A stretch of DNA of 64,000 nt from an uncultured Chlorobiota bacterium (GTDB lineage Bacteria > Bacteroidota > Ignavibacteria > UBA10030 > UBA6906). Below are positions 33,403-42,264 of this stretch, one piece after another (the first letter of the stretch is position 1; every line of letters starts with the position of its first letter). A program made the position numbers and the translations under genes. The stretch is taken from assembly GCA_900696645.1 (NCBI GenBank), contig CAADGV010000024.1:159039-223038 (forward strand), read 5' to 3'. The notes below the pieces were generated by a model that saw only the letters and a program-made list of their open reading frames with translations, had not been told where the DNA came from and ran no database searches.

Positions 33403-34254
33403 ATGACGACAGTGGACCCATCAATCCAAGCCACGATTCCAGTGATCCGCATTGAGCCTTCGCGCGGGTGGGTGTCGTTGAAACTAAAAGAACTGTGGGA
33501 GTACCGCGAGCTCTTGTATTTCCTGACGTGGCGTGATATCAAAGTGCGCTACAAGCAAACGGCGCTCGGAGCCGCGTGGGCAGTGTTGCAGCCGTTCATG
33601 ACAATGGTGGTGTTCAGCCTCTTCTTCGGGAAGCTTGCCCAGATTCCTTCGGACGGGCTTCCGTACCCGATCTTCAGTTTTGCAGCGTTGGTTCCCTGGA
33701 CGTTCTTCGCGTACGGACTGAGTCAATCGTCAAACAGTCTTGTGGGCAGCGCAAATCTAATCAAGAAAGTCTACTTCCCGCGGCTCGTTGTTCCGATTTC
33801 CAGCATTCTCTCGGGCATTGTCGATTTCGCTTTGTCGTTTGTAATGTTGTTAGTGTTGATGGTTTACTTCGGCATTTTCCCGACGATGAACGTCATCTGG
33901 CTGCCGGCGCTGTTGCTGCTTGCAGGTGTGACGTCGCTCGGTGTCGGACTCTGGCTCTCGGCGCTCAATGTCGAGTACAGGGATGTTCGCTATGTAATTC
34001 CGTTCCTGACACAGTTCTGGATGTTTGCAACGCCGATTGCGTACCCGAGTAATCTGCTGCCCGAATTCTGGCGGCCGATCTACGCGCTGAACCCGATGGT
34101 TGGCGTTGTCGAGGGTTTTCGTTGGGCGCTGCTTGGCACGGATACGCAGCCGGGACCGATGATCGTCGCTTCTTCGCTTGCCGCGTTAGTTCTTCTCGTG
34201 AGCGGCGCATTTTACTTCAAAAGGATGGAGAAGAATTTTGCGGACCTTGTGTAG
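33403..34254 (+). CDS. wzm: Polysaccharide ABC exporter, permease subunit (Wzm/TagG-like)
   Basis: 283 residues with six membrane helices. The N-terminal cytoplasmic part (WEYRELLYFLTWRDIKVRYK, then QTALGAAWAVLQPF) is the ABC-2 transporter signature of O-antigen, capsule and teichoic acid exporters. The final segment YFKRMEKNFADLV is the usual C-terminus. It forms the membrane channel with the ATPase encoded 102 bases downstream and moves an undecaprenyl-linked polymer across the inner membrane. The gap to the ATPase gene contains a small imperfect inverted repeat (about 34268-34302). Confidence 0.95.
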   Translation: MTTVDPSIQATIPVIRIEPSRGWVSLKLKELWEYRELLYFLTWRDIKVRYKQTALGAAWAVLQPFMTMVVFSLFFGKLAQIPSDGLPYPIFSFAALVPWTFFAYGLSQSSNSLVGSANLIKKVYFPRLVVPISSILSGIVDFALSFVMLLVLMVYFGIFPTMNVIWLPALLLLAGVTSLGVGLWLSALNVEYRDVRYVIPFLTQFWMFATPIAYPSNLLPEFWRPIYALNPMVGVVEGFRWALLGTDTQPGPMIVASSLAALVLLVSGAFYFKRMEKNFADLV

Positions 34255-34356
34255 AGCACATCACAGATGTAGAGCAAGACTCCTGTCTCGCTACAGGGGG
34301 ATCTCGAATCAGGCGATTCGACCTACGTTCCTATGAATTTCAGCTAACCTCCAAGC

Positions 34357-35667
34357 ATGTCTGATACGGCAATACGGGTAGAGCAGCTCGGCAAATTCTA
34401 CAAGATCGGTGCGCAGAAAGCGAAGTACAAAACCTTCCGCGACACACTTGCCCATGCCGCCGCGACCCCTGCACGGATGGCCCGCTCACTCTTTTCCCGC
34501 AACGGACAAGCGAAGACTGATGACAACACGTTCTGGGCACTCAAGGATATTTCATTTGAAGTAAAACGCGGCGAGGTCGTCGGCATAATCGGGCGCAACG
34601 GGGCTGGGAAGAGTACCTTGCTCAAGATTCTCTCCCGAATTACAGACCCGACCACCGGATTTGCCGAAATTCACGGGCGTGTGGGCTCGCTGCTCGAAGT
34701 GGGCACAGGATTCCACCCCGAACTGACGGGACGCGAGAACATCTACCTCAACGGCGCAATTCTCGGCATGAGCAAAGCCGATATCGAGCGGCGATTTGAT
34801 GAGATGGTGGCGTTTGCCGAAGTGGAAAAGTTCATCGACACACCGGTGAAGCACTATTCCAGCGGTATGTACCTCAGACTTGCGTTTGCTGTGGCAGCAC
34901 ACCTTGAACCGGAGATTCTTTTGGTAGATGAGGTGTTGGCCGTGGGGGATGCGCAGTTTCAGAAGAAGTGTTTGGGGAAGATGGGGGAGGTGGCGAAGGA
35001 GGGGAGGACAGTGCTGTTTGTAAGTCACAATATGGCAGCTATCGATAATCTATGTAGCGATGTCATTGTACTGTGTACAGGAGAATTAGCTTTCAAGGGA
35101 AAGACATCAACGGGTATTGAACAATACCTTTCGGGTTTAGCAACTGCTGAGAATTCACAGGTTGATTTGAGTCTTCGAAACCGCCCTTCTTGGGCGCTTC
35201 CATGGATTGTTGATGCAAGGGTTCTTAATACTGAAGGGAAGCAGCAGTCCAATTTTGGACTGGGTTCAGATGTGACAATCGAGTTGGATTTCAGAACACC
35301 CAATGGGGAAAAGCTCAGAAGACCGGTAATGGGATTGGTAGTCAACCATAGTGTCAGGGGTACAGTGGGTGCCATAAATTCACTAATGACAGGGTTTGAG
35401 CCAAACAAATCAGAGTATTCGATGGGAAGAATCCGTTGCAAGATAAGTGGGACCCCTTTTCTTCAAGGACTCTACACAGTTGATCTTTGGCTTGGCGATG
35501 GCCCTCGTGATGTCGACACTGTTACTGGAGCCCTTTCCTTCTCCATTGAAGCCACTGACATCTACGGGACAGGACGATCGCCATTTGCCACTCTAGGGAT
35601 TGCGTTGATCAGAGCTTCATGGGAGATCGAAGCAACTAGACCTGTTCTGGTCGCACACAAAGATTAA
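34357..35667 (+). CDS. wzt: Polysaccharide ABC exporter, ATPase subunit with C-terminal glycan-binding domain (Wzt-like)
   Basis: 436 residues. The ATPase domain (about 1-245) has Walker A GIIGRNGAGKSTLLKILS, the signature YSSGMYLRLAFAVAAHLEPE and Walker B ILLVDEVLAVGD. The C-terminal ~180 residues form the beta-sandwich found in Wzt proteins that recognise the modified non-reducing end of the glycan to be exported (VTIELDFRTPNGEKLRRPVM). At about 35030, close to the domain boundary, base composition turns visibly richer in A+T and stays so through the next two genes. This suggests a mosaic gene in which the binding domain was exchanged together with its cognate glycan genes. Confidence 0.94.
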   Translation: MSDTAIRVEQLGKFYKIGAQKAKYKTFRDTLAHAAATPARMARSLFSRNGQAKTDDNTFWALKDISFEVKRGEVVGIIGRNGAGKSTLLKILSRITDPTTGFAEIHGRVGSLLEVGTGFHPELTGRENIYLNGAILGMSKADIERRFDEMVAFAEVEKFIDTPVKHYSSGMYLRLAFAVAAHLEPEILLVDEVLAVGDAQFQKKCLGKMGEVAKEGRTVLFVSHNMAAIDNLCSDVIVLCTGELAFKGKTSTGIEQYLSGLATAENSQVDLSLRNRPSWALPWIVDARVLNTEGKQQSNFGLGSDVTIELDFRTPNGEKLRRPVMGLVVNHSVRGTVGAINSLMTGFEPNKSEYSMGRIRCKISGTPFLQGLYTVDLWLGDGPRDVDTVTGALSFSIEATDIYGTGRSPFATLGIALIRASWEIEATRPVLVAHKD

Positions 35668-35685
35668 TTATTGCTTGGTTGGGTT

Positions 35686-36453
35686 ATGAAAGATTGTTCT
35701 GCAAATGCCCAAGGTCTTAGAGAGGATTATTATAAGAACTTATGGGAGTCGAAAGCTTGGGGTACTGAAGAACCAAATGCGGATGAGAATCTGAGGTTGG
35801 ATGCGATACGAAGACTGATTGAAACGGACGTTATACCTAATTCAGGGCGACGACTAAAGATTCTCGATCTTGGTTGTGGGCGTGGCTGGTTGACTCGAGT
35901 TCTCTCCCAATATGGCAGCACAATTGGTGTAGATCCAGTATCTTCTGGAATTGAACGGGCAAAGAAGCTCTTTCCCGAGATTGACTTCCGTGTCGGAGAT
36001 GCAAATACCATTCTTGAGAGCGAGAAACCATGCTCGTTCGACCTAATTGTGTCCTCAGAAGTCATCGAGCACGTGCCGAACATGAAGAAGGGCCACTTCC
36101 TCGAATCGATACAAAGGTTATTGTCGGTGAATGGTTTTGTAATACTGACGACCCCAAGGGCTGAAGTATGGTTAGATTGGAAGAAGTTGGGTAAGGCAGA
36201 TCAACCCATTGAAGAATGGATCAGCGAAAGAGCGTTAGACGCACTAAGTCAACAAGTGGGGCTAGTCACAATCAAAAGAGAGCGATTGGCTGTGAGAAAA
36301 TTGAAACTGAACTGGGCAAACAATATTCTTGCATCTCGGTTCTTTACCCTCACGTTTTCTCGCTCGTTAGATTCGTTTGCCGAACGCTGGCTGAAATATT
36401 ATTGTGGGCTATACCAAGTGGTTTTGTTGCAGCGCGTGGATCTTACGAGATAA
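35686..36453 (+). CDS. Class I SAM-dependent methyltransferase
   Basis: The ATG at 35686 gives 255 residues (MKDCSANAQGLREDYYKNLW); a TTG at 35671 is possible. The SAM-binding loop KILDLGCGRGWLTRVLSQYG and the acidic strand TIGVDPVSSGIERAKKLF are canonical, followed by FDLIVSSEVIEHVPNMKKGH. It is soluble. It follows the Wzt-like ATPase by four codons or fewer and shares its A+T-richer composition. Enzymes in this position can cap the glycan end that the Wzt domain recognises; that specific role is inference. Confidence 0.88.
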   Translation: MKDCSANAQGLREDYYKNLWESKAWGTEEPNADENLRLDAIRRLIETDVIPNSGRRLKILDLGCGRGWLTRVLSQYGSTIGVDPVSSGIERAKKLFPEIDFRVGDANTILESEKPCSFDLIVSSEVIEHVPNMKKGHFLESIQRLLSVNGFVILTTPRAEVWLDWKKLGKADQPIEEWISERALDALSQQVGLVTIKRERLAVRKLKLNWANNILASRFFTLTFSRSLDSFAERWLKYYCGLYQVVLLQRVDLTR

Positions 36454-36558
36454 TTACTTTGTACTTTGGCGGTGATATGGCGATGCCTTTTATATTGACT
36501 GCACTTCAACGTTTTGTTTTTGCAATCCCAATTACAAGTTCCATTTTTCTTAGTCAGG

Positions 36559-37545
36559 ATGAGATTTAGCGTTATCATTCCAACTCGTAATAGATGCACT
36601 CTTCTGACCGATATACTACGGTCTCTTTGCGCGCAGTCTTTTCCTTCTGATGACTACGAGATCCTTGTCGTAGACAATGGCTCAACTGATGGCACAAAGC
36701 AGATCGTCGAGAAATGCCAGTCGACGAGTTCCGTTCGGGTTGGTTACTTTCTGGAGTCCAATATAGGTCTTCATTGGGCGCGACATACAGGCGCACGTAA
36801 TGCCCAGGGTGAGATACTCGTTTATACCGATGATGACGCTCTTGCAGAGCAAGACTTCCTTATCAACTTAGACAAAGCTTATCGCGTTTTGGATGCCGAC
36901 AGTGCCGGAGGAAGAATCCTTATCAAATGGGATGCTGAGCCACCACATTGGATTCGAAACTACGAAAAGACTCTTGGACATATTGATTTGGGAAACCCAA
37001 TGAGGCTTTTAACAGCAGGTGAGAAACTACACGGTGGGAACCTTTCAATTAAGAAGGCAAGGCTCTTTGAAATCGGCGGGTTCAATCCAGATCAAGTTGA
37101 AAATTATCTCATTGGGGATGGTGAAACAGGACTATGTCGGAAAATGCATGCAAATCGATGGCGAATAGCGTGGGTTCCTGAGGCAGTAGTTTGGCATCGA
37201 CAGTTTGTAGCACAGCATGCCACAATGGCTGACATGTCGAGGAGATTCTGGAACAACGGGGTGGCAGATGCCTATCGACGCTATGTCGTTGATCGAACTA
37301 GAATGTCAAAGACAGGTATCTTGCGAACAGCTGCTCGGCATTGTATGACCGCTGGTAAGGACCTTTGCTTTGCAATCTTAAACTGCGTGCTCAGAAAGGA
37401 ACGAGGGTATTCCTTTTTGTTCCATTTCGTATACAGGCTAGGGAAGGCCCACTTCTATTGGAAAGTGTTTCATAGCGCCAGATTCCGAGAGATCATTGGC
37501 AAAGACACACTGTTGCAGAATAGCCGCAGGCTGGTGATTTCGTGA
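36559..37545 (+). CDS. Family 2 glycosyltransferase
   Basis: The ATG at 36559 gives 328 residues (MRFSVIIPTRNRCTLLTDIL); a TTG at 36514 would add 15 unlikely residues. GT-A motifs are clear: EILVVDNGSTDGTKQIVEKC and ILVYTDDDALAEQDFLINLD. The catalytic-region segment GGNLSIKKARLFEIGGFNPD is followed by YLIGDGETGLCRKM. There are no membrane helices. Composition is A+T-richer than the locus average, like the preceding methyltransferase, consistent with a recently acquired specificity block. The donor and acceptor sugars cannot be told. Confidence 0.9.
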   Translation: MRFSVIIPTRNRCTLLTDILRSLCAQSFPSDDYEILVVDNGSTDGTKQIVEKCQSTSSVRVGYFLESNIGLHWARHTGARNAQGEILVYTDDDALAEQDFLINLDKAYRVLDADSAGGRILIKWDAEPPHWIRNYEKTLGHIDLGNPMRLLTAGEKLHGGNLSIKKARLFEIGGFNPDQVENYLIGDGETGLCRKMHANRWRIAWVPEAVVWHRQFVAQHATMADMSRRFWNNGVADAYRRYVVDRTRMSKTGILRTAARHCMTAGKDLCFAILNCVLRKERGYSFLFHFVYRLGKAHFYWKVFHSARFREIIGKDTLLQNSRRLVIS

Positions 37546-37606
37546 CTCAATGCCAAATCACATACTAAACTTAAACTAACTCACAAAGTCAAAGGGGAGA
37601 AAGAAC

Positions 37607-38044
37607 ATGAGAGCTGTTGATGATGCAGATGTAATAGTATCGGGTGTGCAAATCGATAAGATAATTTTTGAAAACGCTCCGCTTGCCTTTATCATTCGCT
37701 CAGCCTTCTCGCCTGATACGACTACGTTTCTCACGCCACCTCACTTCAAACAACAAGTGGGCTATGTCGTGTACCCTGCAGGCGGAGAAATTGCACGTCA
37801 CGTACATCTTCCTCTTGAACGCCATTTAGTAGGGACATCTGAAGTCCTTGTTGTCAAAAAGGGGCATTGCTTCATCGATATTTACAATGACAATCGTGAA
37901 CTGGTCGCGACTCGGGAGTTGTTTACCGGTGACGTGATGCTCATGGTTGGCGGCGGGCATGGATTCAGAATGATTGAGGAGACAGTGTTTCTTGAAATCA
38001 AACAAGGGCCCTACACAGGAATAGACGAGAAGGAACGGTTCTGA
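37607..38044 (+). CDS. Cupin-fold protein, sugar-nucleotide related
   Basis: 145 residues after a strong AAGGGGAGAAAG ribosome binding site. The cupin metal motif is recognisable: PAGGEIARHVHLPLERHLVG, then EVLVVKKGHCFIDIYND, and a later DVMLMVGGGHGFRMIEET strand with the final His. Small cupins in this setting can be ketoisomerases or epimerases, or they may serve as non-catalytic partners. The TDP-4-keto-6-deoxy-hexose 3,4-isomerases (WxcM/FdtA type) are one candidate family, because an aminotransferase starts at the very base where this gene stops. That assignment is inference. Confidence 0.8.
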   Translation: MRAVDDADVIVSGVQIDKIIFENAPLAFIIRSAFSPDTTTFLTPPHFKQQVGYVVYPAGGEIARHVHLPLERHLVGTSEVLVVKKGHCFIDIYNDNRELVATRELFTGDVMLMVGGGHGFRMIEETVFLEIKQGPYTGIDEKERF

Positions 38045-39201
38045 TGCAATCCGTTGTAAATATTGATACGTCCATAATTCCCGTGAATGAACCGTTCATC
38101 GGTGAAAAGGAACTGGAGTATGTTCAGGAATGCCTCAGCACCGGCTGGGTTTCATCCGAAGGCCGATTCATTCGTGAGTTCGAAGAGAAATGGGCGGCGT
38201 ATTGTGGCATGAGGTATGGCGTAGCGATGAGTAATGGAACGGTTGCTCTTCAGGCTGCAGTCGCTTGCCTTGATCTGCAGCCGGGCGACGAAGTCATTAT
38301 GCCTGCCTTTACGATCATTTCGTGCGCACAGGCGGTTACATACAACGGCGGAGTACCAGTCTTAGTGGATGTAAACCCGCGTACATGGTGCATGGAAGTG
38401 AGTCAACTCGAGTCCCGAATAACCTCCCGGACGAAAGCAATAATGCCCGTGCATATCTATGGCCATCCGGTAGACATGGATGCAGTTCTGGAACTTGCGA
38501 TGAAATACAATCTAACAATTATCGAAGATGCAGCCGAGGCCCACGGTGCGGAGTACAAGGGCAGCAAATGCGGTGGCCTTGGCGATCTGAGTGTTTTCAG
38601 TTTCTATGCAAACAAGATTGTCACCACCGGTGAGGGTGGCATGGTACTTACAAACAATGAGCGCCTTGCCGAGAGGTTGCGTTCGATCAGGAATCTCTGT
38701 TTCAGGAAAGAGCGCAGGTTCTACCACACAAACCTTGGGCACAACTTCAGGCTCACGAATATTCAGGCTGCAATCGGCCTTGCTCAGATAGAGAGGATTG
38801 AAGAATCGGTTGCCCGAAAGCGATTGATGGGTGAGGCATACAACGAACGTCTGCAGAACATCGCAGGGCTTCAATTGCCAACCGAGGAGCCTTGGGCCAA
38901 GGATGTCTACTGGATGTATGGCGTTGTTGTTGACGAGAGTACGGGCCTCGATGCAGCCTCGTTCAGCGAGTGGCTTGCCGGCAACGGTGTTATTACCCGT
39001 CCATTCTTTCTTGGAATGCATGAACAGCCGGCGTTTCATCAAATGGGCCTGTTCCATGATGAGCGCTATCCGGTAACCGAACGAATCTCGCGGCAGGGTT
39101 TCTATCTGCCGTCAGGGATGACGATCACAATTGGACAAATTGACCGTGTTTGTACTTTGATTCGCGAACGGCTCAGTTCCGTTCAGGAAGGCCTGTCATG
39201 A
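38044..39201 (+). CDS. DegT/DnrJ/EryC1/StrS family aminotransferase (perosamine synthetase-like)
   Basis: 385 residues, overlapping the cupin gene by one base. PLP-enzyme motifs: RYGVAMSNGTVALQAAVACL (cofactor phosphate loop), IIEDAAEAHGAEYKGSKCGG and the Schiff-base lysine in FSFYANKIVTTGEGGMVLTN. The N-terminus, IPVNEPFIGEKELEYVQECL, is typical of the sugar aminotransferase branch that converts keto-deoxy-sugar nucleotides to amino sugars. With the cupin and following methyltransferase it probably builds an N-methylated or otherwise modified amino deoxy sugar. It is cytosolic and PLP-dependent. Confidence 0.93.
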   Translation: MQSVVNIDTSIIPVNEPFIGEKELEYVQECLSTGWVSSEGRFIREFEEKWAAYCGMRYGVAMSNGTVALQAAVACLDLQPGDEVIMPAFTIISCAQAVTYNGGVPVLVDVNPRTWCMEVSQLESRITSRTKAIMPVHIYGHPVDMDAVLELAMKYNLTIIEDAAEAHGAEYKGSKCGGLGDLSVFSFYANKIVTTGEGGMVLTNNERLAERLRSIRNLCFRKERRFYHTNLGHNFRLTNIQAAIGLAQIERIEESVARKRLMGEAYNERLQNIAGLQLPTEEPWAKDVYWMYGVVVDESTGLDAASFSEWLAGNGVITRPFFLGMHEQPAFHQMGLFHDERYPVTERISRQGFYLPSGMTITIGQIDRVCTLIRERLSSVQEGLS

Positions 39202-39953
39202 GCGTGTTTGGAAGCTATGCAAAGTTCTATGACGGATTGTACAAAGACAAAGACTACGCTGCAGAGTGCAACTTCTTGGAGGAAGTGTTTGCGCAGTATT
39301 CATCCAACAAGATTGTCACGATTCTTGACCTTGGGTGTGGCACGGGTGGACACGCTATACCGCTTGCCGAGCGAGGGTATCACGTTATTGGTGTGGATCG
39401 ATCGGAAGCTATGCTTGCCGAAGCGAGGACAAAAGGAAACCGTATGAGTTCAGACTTTGTGCAAGCAGATATTTCGAATATTAGAATGGACAAGACATTC
39501 GATGCAGTCATCGCAATGTTCGCCGTCATGAGCTATATGACGACGAACGAAGGTCTCATGGGGGCCATAAGGACTGCCCGACACCATCTTCGGCCCGGTG
39601 GTCTTTTTTTCTTTGACGCATGGTTCGGTCCGGCAGTACTAACCCAGCGCCCTAGCGACCGTTACAAAATCATGGAGAATGATGGGGATCGCATTGTTCG
39701 CTTTGTTCACCCTGAGATGAATCTTCTCAAACACACGGTTGATGTGAACTACAAGGTTCTGCTAACGAGGGATAAAACAATAATAAGCGAAGTTGACGAG
39801 ACACATCAAATGCGCTTTTTCTTTCCTATGGAAATCTCACATTATCTCGAACAGTCGAGCTTCCGCGTAAGAAAACTATGCCCCTTCCTGCGAATTGACA
39901 AAGAGCTGACAGAGCATGATTGGAATCTGGCTGTGATTGCAGAGGCGGAGTGA
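39198..39953 (+). CDS. SAM-dependent methyltransferase, probable sugar N-methyltransferase
   Basis: The ATG at 39198 overlaps the aminotransferase stop (ATGA) and gives 251 residues beginning MSVFGSYAKFYDGLYKDKDY. The SAM loop ILDLGCGTGGHAIPLAERGY and YHVIGVDRSEAMLAEART are canonical. The N-terminal YAKFYDxLYxDKDY signature resembles methyltransferases that act on amino-sugar nucleotides or glycopeptide sugars. Translational coupling to the aminotransferase supports methylation of the newly formed amino group. The exact product is not readable. Confidence 0.85.
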   Translation: MSVFGSYAKFYDGLYKDKDYAAECNFLEEVFAQYSSNKIVTILDLGCGTGGHAIPLAERGYHVIGVDRSEAMLAEARTKGNRMSSDFVQADISNIRMDKTFDAVIAMFAVMSYMTTNEGLMGAIRTARHHLRPGGLFFFDAWFGPAVLTQRPSDRYKIMENDGDRIVRFVHPEMNLLKHTVDVNYKVLLTRDKTIISEVDETHQMRFFFPMEISHYLEQSSFRVRKLCPFLRIDKELTEHDWNLAVIAEAE

Positions 39954-41230
39954 AACAGCCGGACAATAACAAGGTTGTTGCCTTTGTTCAGTTTTCCTAT
40001 CGAACAGAGAACAAAGTGTTCATCGGTGCCTTTTCGGACTTGCTAAGGGAGCGCGGCGCAAAAGGGGTATTCATCACAGATGATCAAAAAGCCCCGGGTC
40101 ACTGGGCATCGGAAATTCTACAATTCCGTTTAACAAACAATGGCCAACCGCCACTTTCAGTGGGGGCGAATGCAAGCGTACCAAATCGCTGGTCTGGGCC
40201 AAGAAGTTTGGCGCATGTGTCACGGTTGAGAAATCGACTCTATACAATGAAGCTTGACATTCTAAAGGGGCTTGAGATATTTAGAAAACTCCGCTTCACC
40301 TTTTCCACAGTCTATTCCCAAGAGAATATTGTTTCCCTTGTTGGGATCGAGCCACTAGGCGGTTTTGTGGCTGGTCTGGTTGCTCTTGTACTACGAAAGC
40401 CCTTTGTTTATTGCAGTATGGAACTTCAAATCCGCTCATTCAAGACATGGATGGGGAACACTTTGTTTGAGTTCGTGTTCAAGCGGATTCTACGGCGAGC
40501 TTTGCTTGTAACGGTTCAGGATATGGATCGTGCGAGGGTCTTGCAGAATTACTATCAGCTTCCCGGCGACAGGATAAGTTTGATGCCTGTTGGCACAACG
40601 GAGTTGAAGAGATACGAGAAAACTGACTATCTCTACCGAAAGTTGGGGATCGAAACATCCCGAAGAATAATCCTCTATGCCGGCTCAATTCGTGCTTGGG
40701 CTTGCGTTCTTGATATCGCAAAGTCAGCCCACTATTGGCCGCATGAGTATTGTCTGGTTATTCACGGCTTTGTCTCGAGCAAGGATAACGAGTATTTTAT
40801 GTCAATCCAAGAGTATGTTGACAATGAGATGGTATACCTTTCAACAGAAATACTTCCATGGTCTGAACTAGATTCGCTGCTTTGCTCCGGCCACATGTCC
40901 ATTGCGGCTTATTCAGACAAAGCCGAGAACACCTCCTACATATCTGCCTCGTCCAACAAATTGGCGAGCTATGCACGATGCGGGCTTCCGCTGCTGATTA
41001 CCCACTCGGGCAATGTGGCGCGCATGTTCGAGAAGATTGCCTGGGGAGTGACGTTTAGAGACTTCAATGATATCCCGGGGGCAATGTCGGCCATTGCCAA
41101 CGACTATGAAGGATATCGGAAAAGGTGTTATCAGGCGTTCGAAAATTTTTATGACCTGAATTTCCTAGGTAGGACGTTCGCCGACGCGATTGTTGGTTCG
41201 TATAGCGATTCTGTCGTGGAAAGAACTTAA
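39950..41230 (+). CDS. Glycosyltransferase, GT4-like fold
   Basis: The GTG at 39950 overlaps the previous stop (GTGA) and follows a GAGGCGGA ribosome binding site; 426 residues starting with VKQPDNNKVVAFVQ. The C-terminal half shows a GT-B donor domain: RRIILYAGSIRAWACVLDIA, ISAASSNKLASYARCGLPLL-like segment (SSNKLASYARCGLPLLITHS) and ARMFEKIAWGVTF. The N-terminal domain is divergent. It is A+T-richer than its neighbours. Specificity unknown; call rests on fold pattern and context. Confidence 0.75.
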   Translation: MKQPDNNKVVAFVQFSYRTENKVFIGAFSDLLRERGAKGVFITDDQKAPGHWASEILQFRLTNNGQPPLSVGANASVPNRWSGPRSLAHVSRLRNRLYTMKLDILKGLEIFRKLRFTFSTVYSQENIVSLVGIEPLGGFVAGLVALVLRKPFVYCSMELQIRSFKTWMGNTLFEFVFKRILRRALLVTVQDMDRARVLQNYYQLPGDRISLMPVGTTELKRYEKTDYLYRKLGIETSRRIILYAGSIRAWACVLDIAKSAHYWPHEYCLVIHGFVSSKDNEYFMSIQEYVDNEMVYLSTEILPWSELDSLLCSGHMSIAAYSDKAENTSYISASSNKLASYARCGLPLLITHSGNVARMFEKIAWGVTFRDFNDIPGAMSAIANDYEGYRKRCYQAFENFYDLNFLGRTFADAIVGSYSDSVVERT

Positions 41231-41265
41231 CCTGAATTCTCTTGGTTAATAGAAAGGGACATGCT

Positions 41266-42249
41266 ATGGCGCCAGATTCTCAAAATCGAACAGTACTGGT
41301 TACGGGCGGCGCCGGCTTTGTCGGAAGCAACGTTGCAAAAGCGCTGATCCAACACGGATTCCATGTTGTCATCCTTGACAACGAATCCACAGGCAGCAGA
41401 AAGAATGTGCCACCCGAGGCGGTGTACATTCTCGGTGATGTGAGGCAAGAAGTTGACCTTGAAAGAGCATTTTCTCAGCGTATTGACATTGTGTTTCATA
41501 TTGCCGGGCAGGCGTCAATCAGGAAATCGTTCGACAACCCAACGCAGGATTTGGATGTCAATACTAGAGGAACAGTCCTCGTAACCTCATATGCACAAAG
41601 GTACGGCGTTGGTAGACTCATATATGCAAGTTCCATGACCATATACGGTAATCCGGTTGTTGTTCCTACTCCGGAAGAATGTCCACCCGATCCGTTGTCG
41701 TACTATGCAATCTCCAAATACGCCGGTGAGCGGTACGTTCTGGCGGCAGCACGGAATAGCAACGGTAGCCATCCCATACAGGCAACGTGCTTTCGTATGT
41801 TTAATGTGTACGGTCCGGGGCAAAGCCTGAGTAATAGCTACCAAGGAGTGTTTGCAATTTTTATTGGGAATGTGCTGCGAAATGAACCCATTAAGATTCA
41901 CTCGGATGGAAAACAGTCCAGGGACTTCGTCCATATTGATGACATTACTCGTGCGTGGGTTATGTCCATTGACAATCCCGCAACCTACGGGCAGGTTATC
42001 AACTTGGGCTCCGGTGAGGATGTTTCAGTGAATCGCCTTTGCGATTTCGTTCTGAGTACATTCGGCACGAACCGTGAAACGTATCCTATACAATTCCATC
42101 CCCCCCAGCCAGGAGATATCCGCAAATCCGTGGCAGACAACTCCAAGGCACGCAGAATGATAGGATGGGTACCGCAGGTTCGCCTTGAGGAAGGGATGTC
42201 TGAGACGATCAGATGGGCTACTGAGCAGAAGAAGCTGCAACTTGCCTGA
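41266..42249 (+). CDS. NAD-dependent epimerase/dehydratase (UDP-hexose 4-epimerase-like)
   Basis: The ATG at 41266 follows AGAAAGGGA and gives 327 residues. The Rossmann motif VLVTGGAGFVGSNVAKALIQ, the SSMTIYGNP strand and the catalytic YxxxK in DPLSYYAISKYAGERYVLAA identify an extended short-chain dehydrogenase. RMFNVYGPGQSLSN and QSRDFVHIDDITRAWV are typical of UDP-glucose/GlcNAc 4-epimerases. It supplies an epimerised sugar nucleotide for the glycosyltransferases on either side. It is the second epimerase of the locus and only distantly related to the one at 31474. Confidence 0.92.
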   Translation: MAPDSQNRTVLVTGGAGFVGSNVAKALIQHGFHVVILDNESTGSRKNVPPEAVYILGDVRQEVDLERAFSQRIDIVFHIAGQASIRKSFDNPTQDLDVNTRGTVLVTSYAQRYGVGRLIYASSMTIYGNPVVVPTPEECPPDPLSYYAISKYAGERYVLAAARNSNGSHPIQATCFRMFNVYGPGQSLSNSYQGVFAIFIGNVLRNEPIKIHSDGKQSRDFVHIDDITRAWVMSIDNPATYGQVINLGSGEDVSVNRLCDFVLSTFGTNRETYPIQFHPPQPGDIRKSVADNSKARRMIGWVPQVRLEEGMSETIRWATEQKKLQLA

Positions 42250-42264
42250 TGAAGGCATGAGAAT

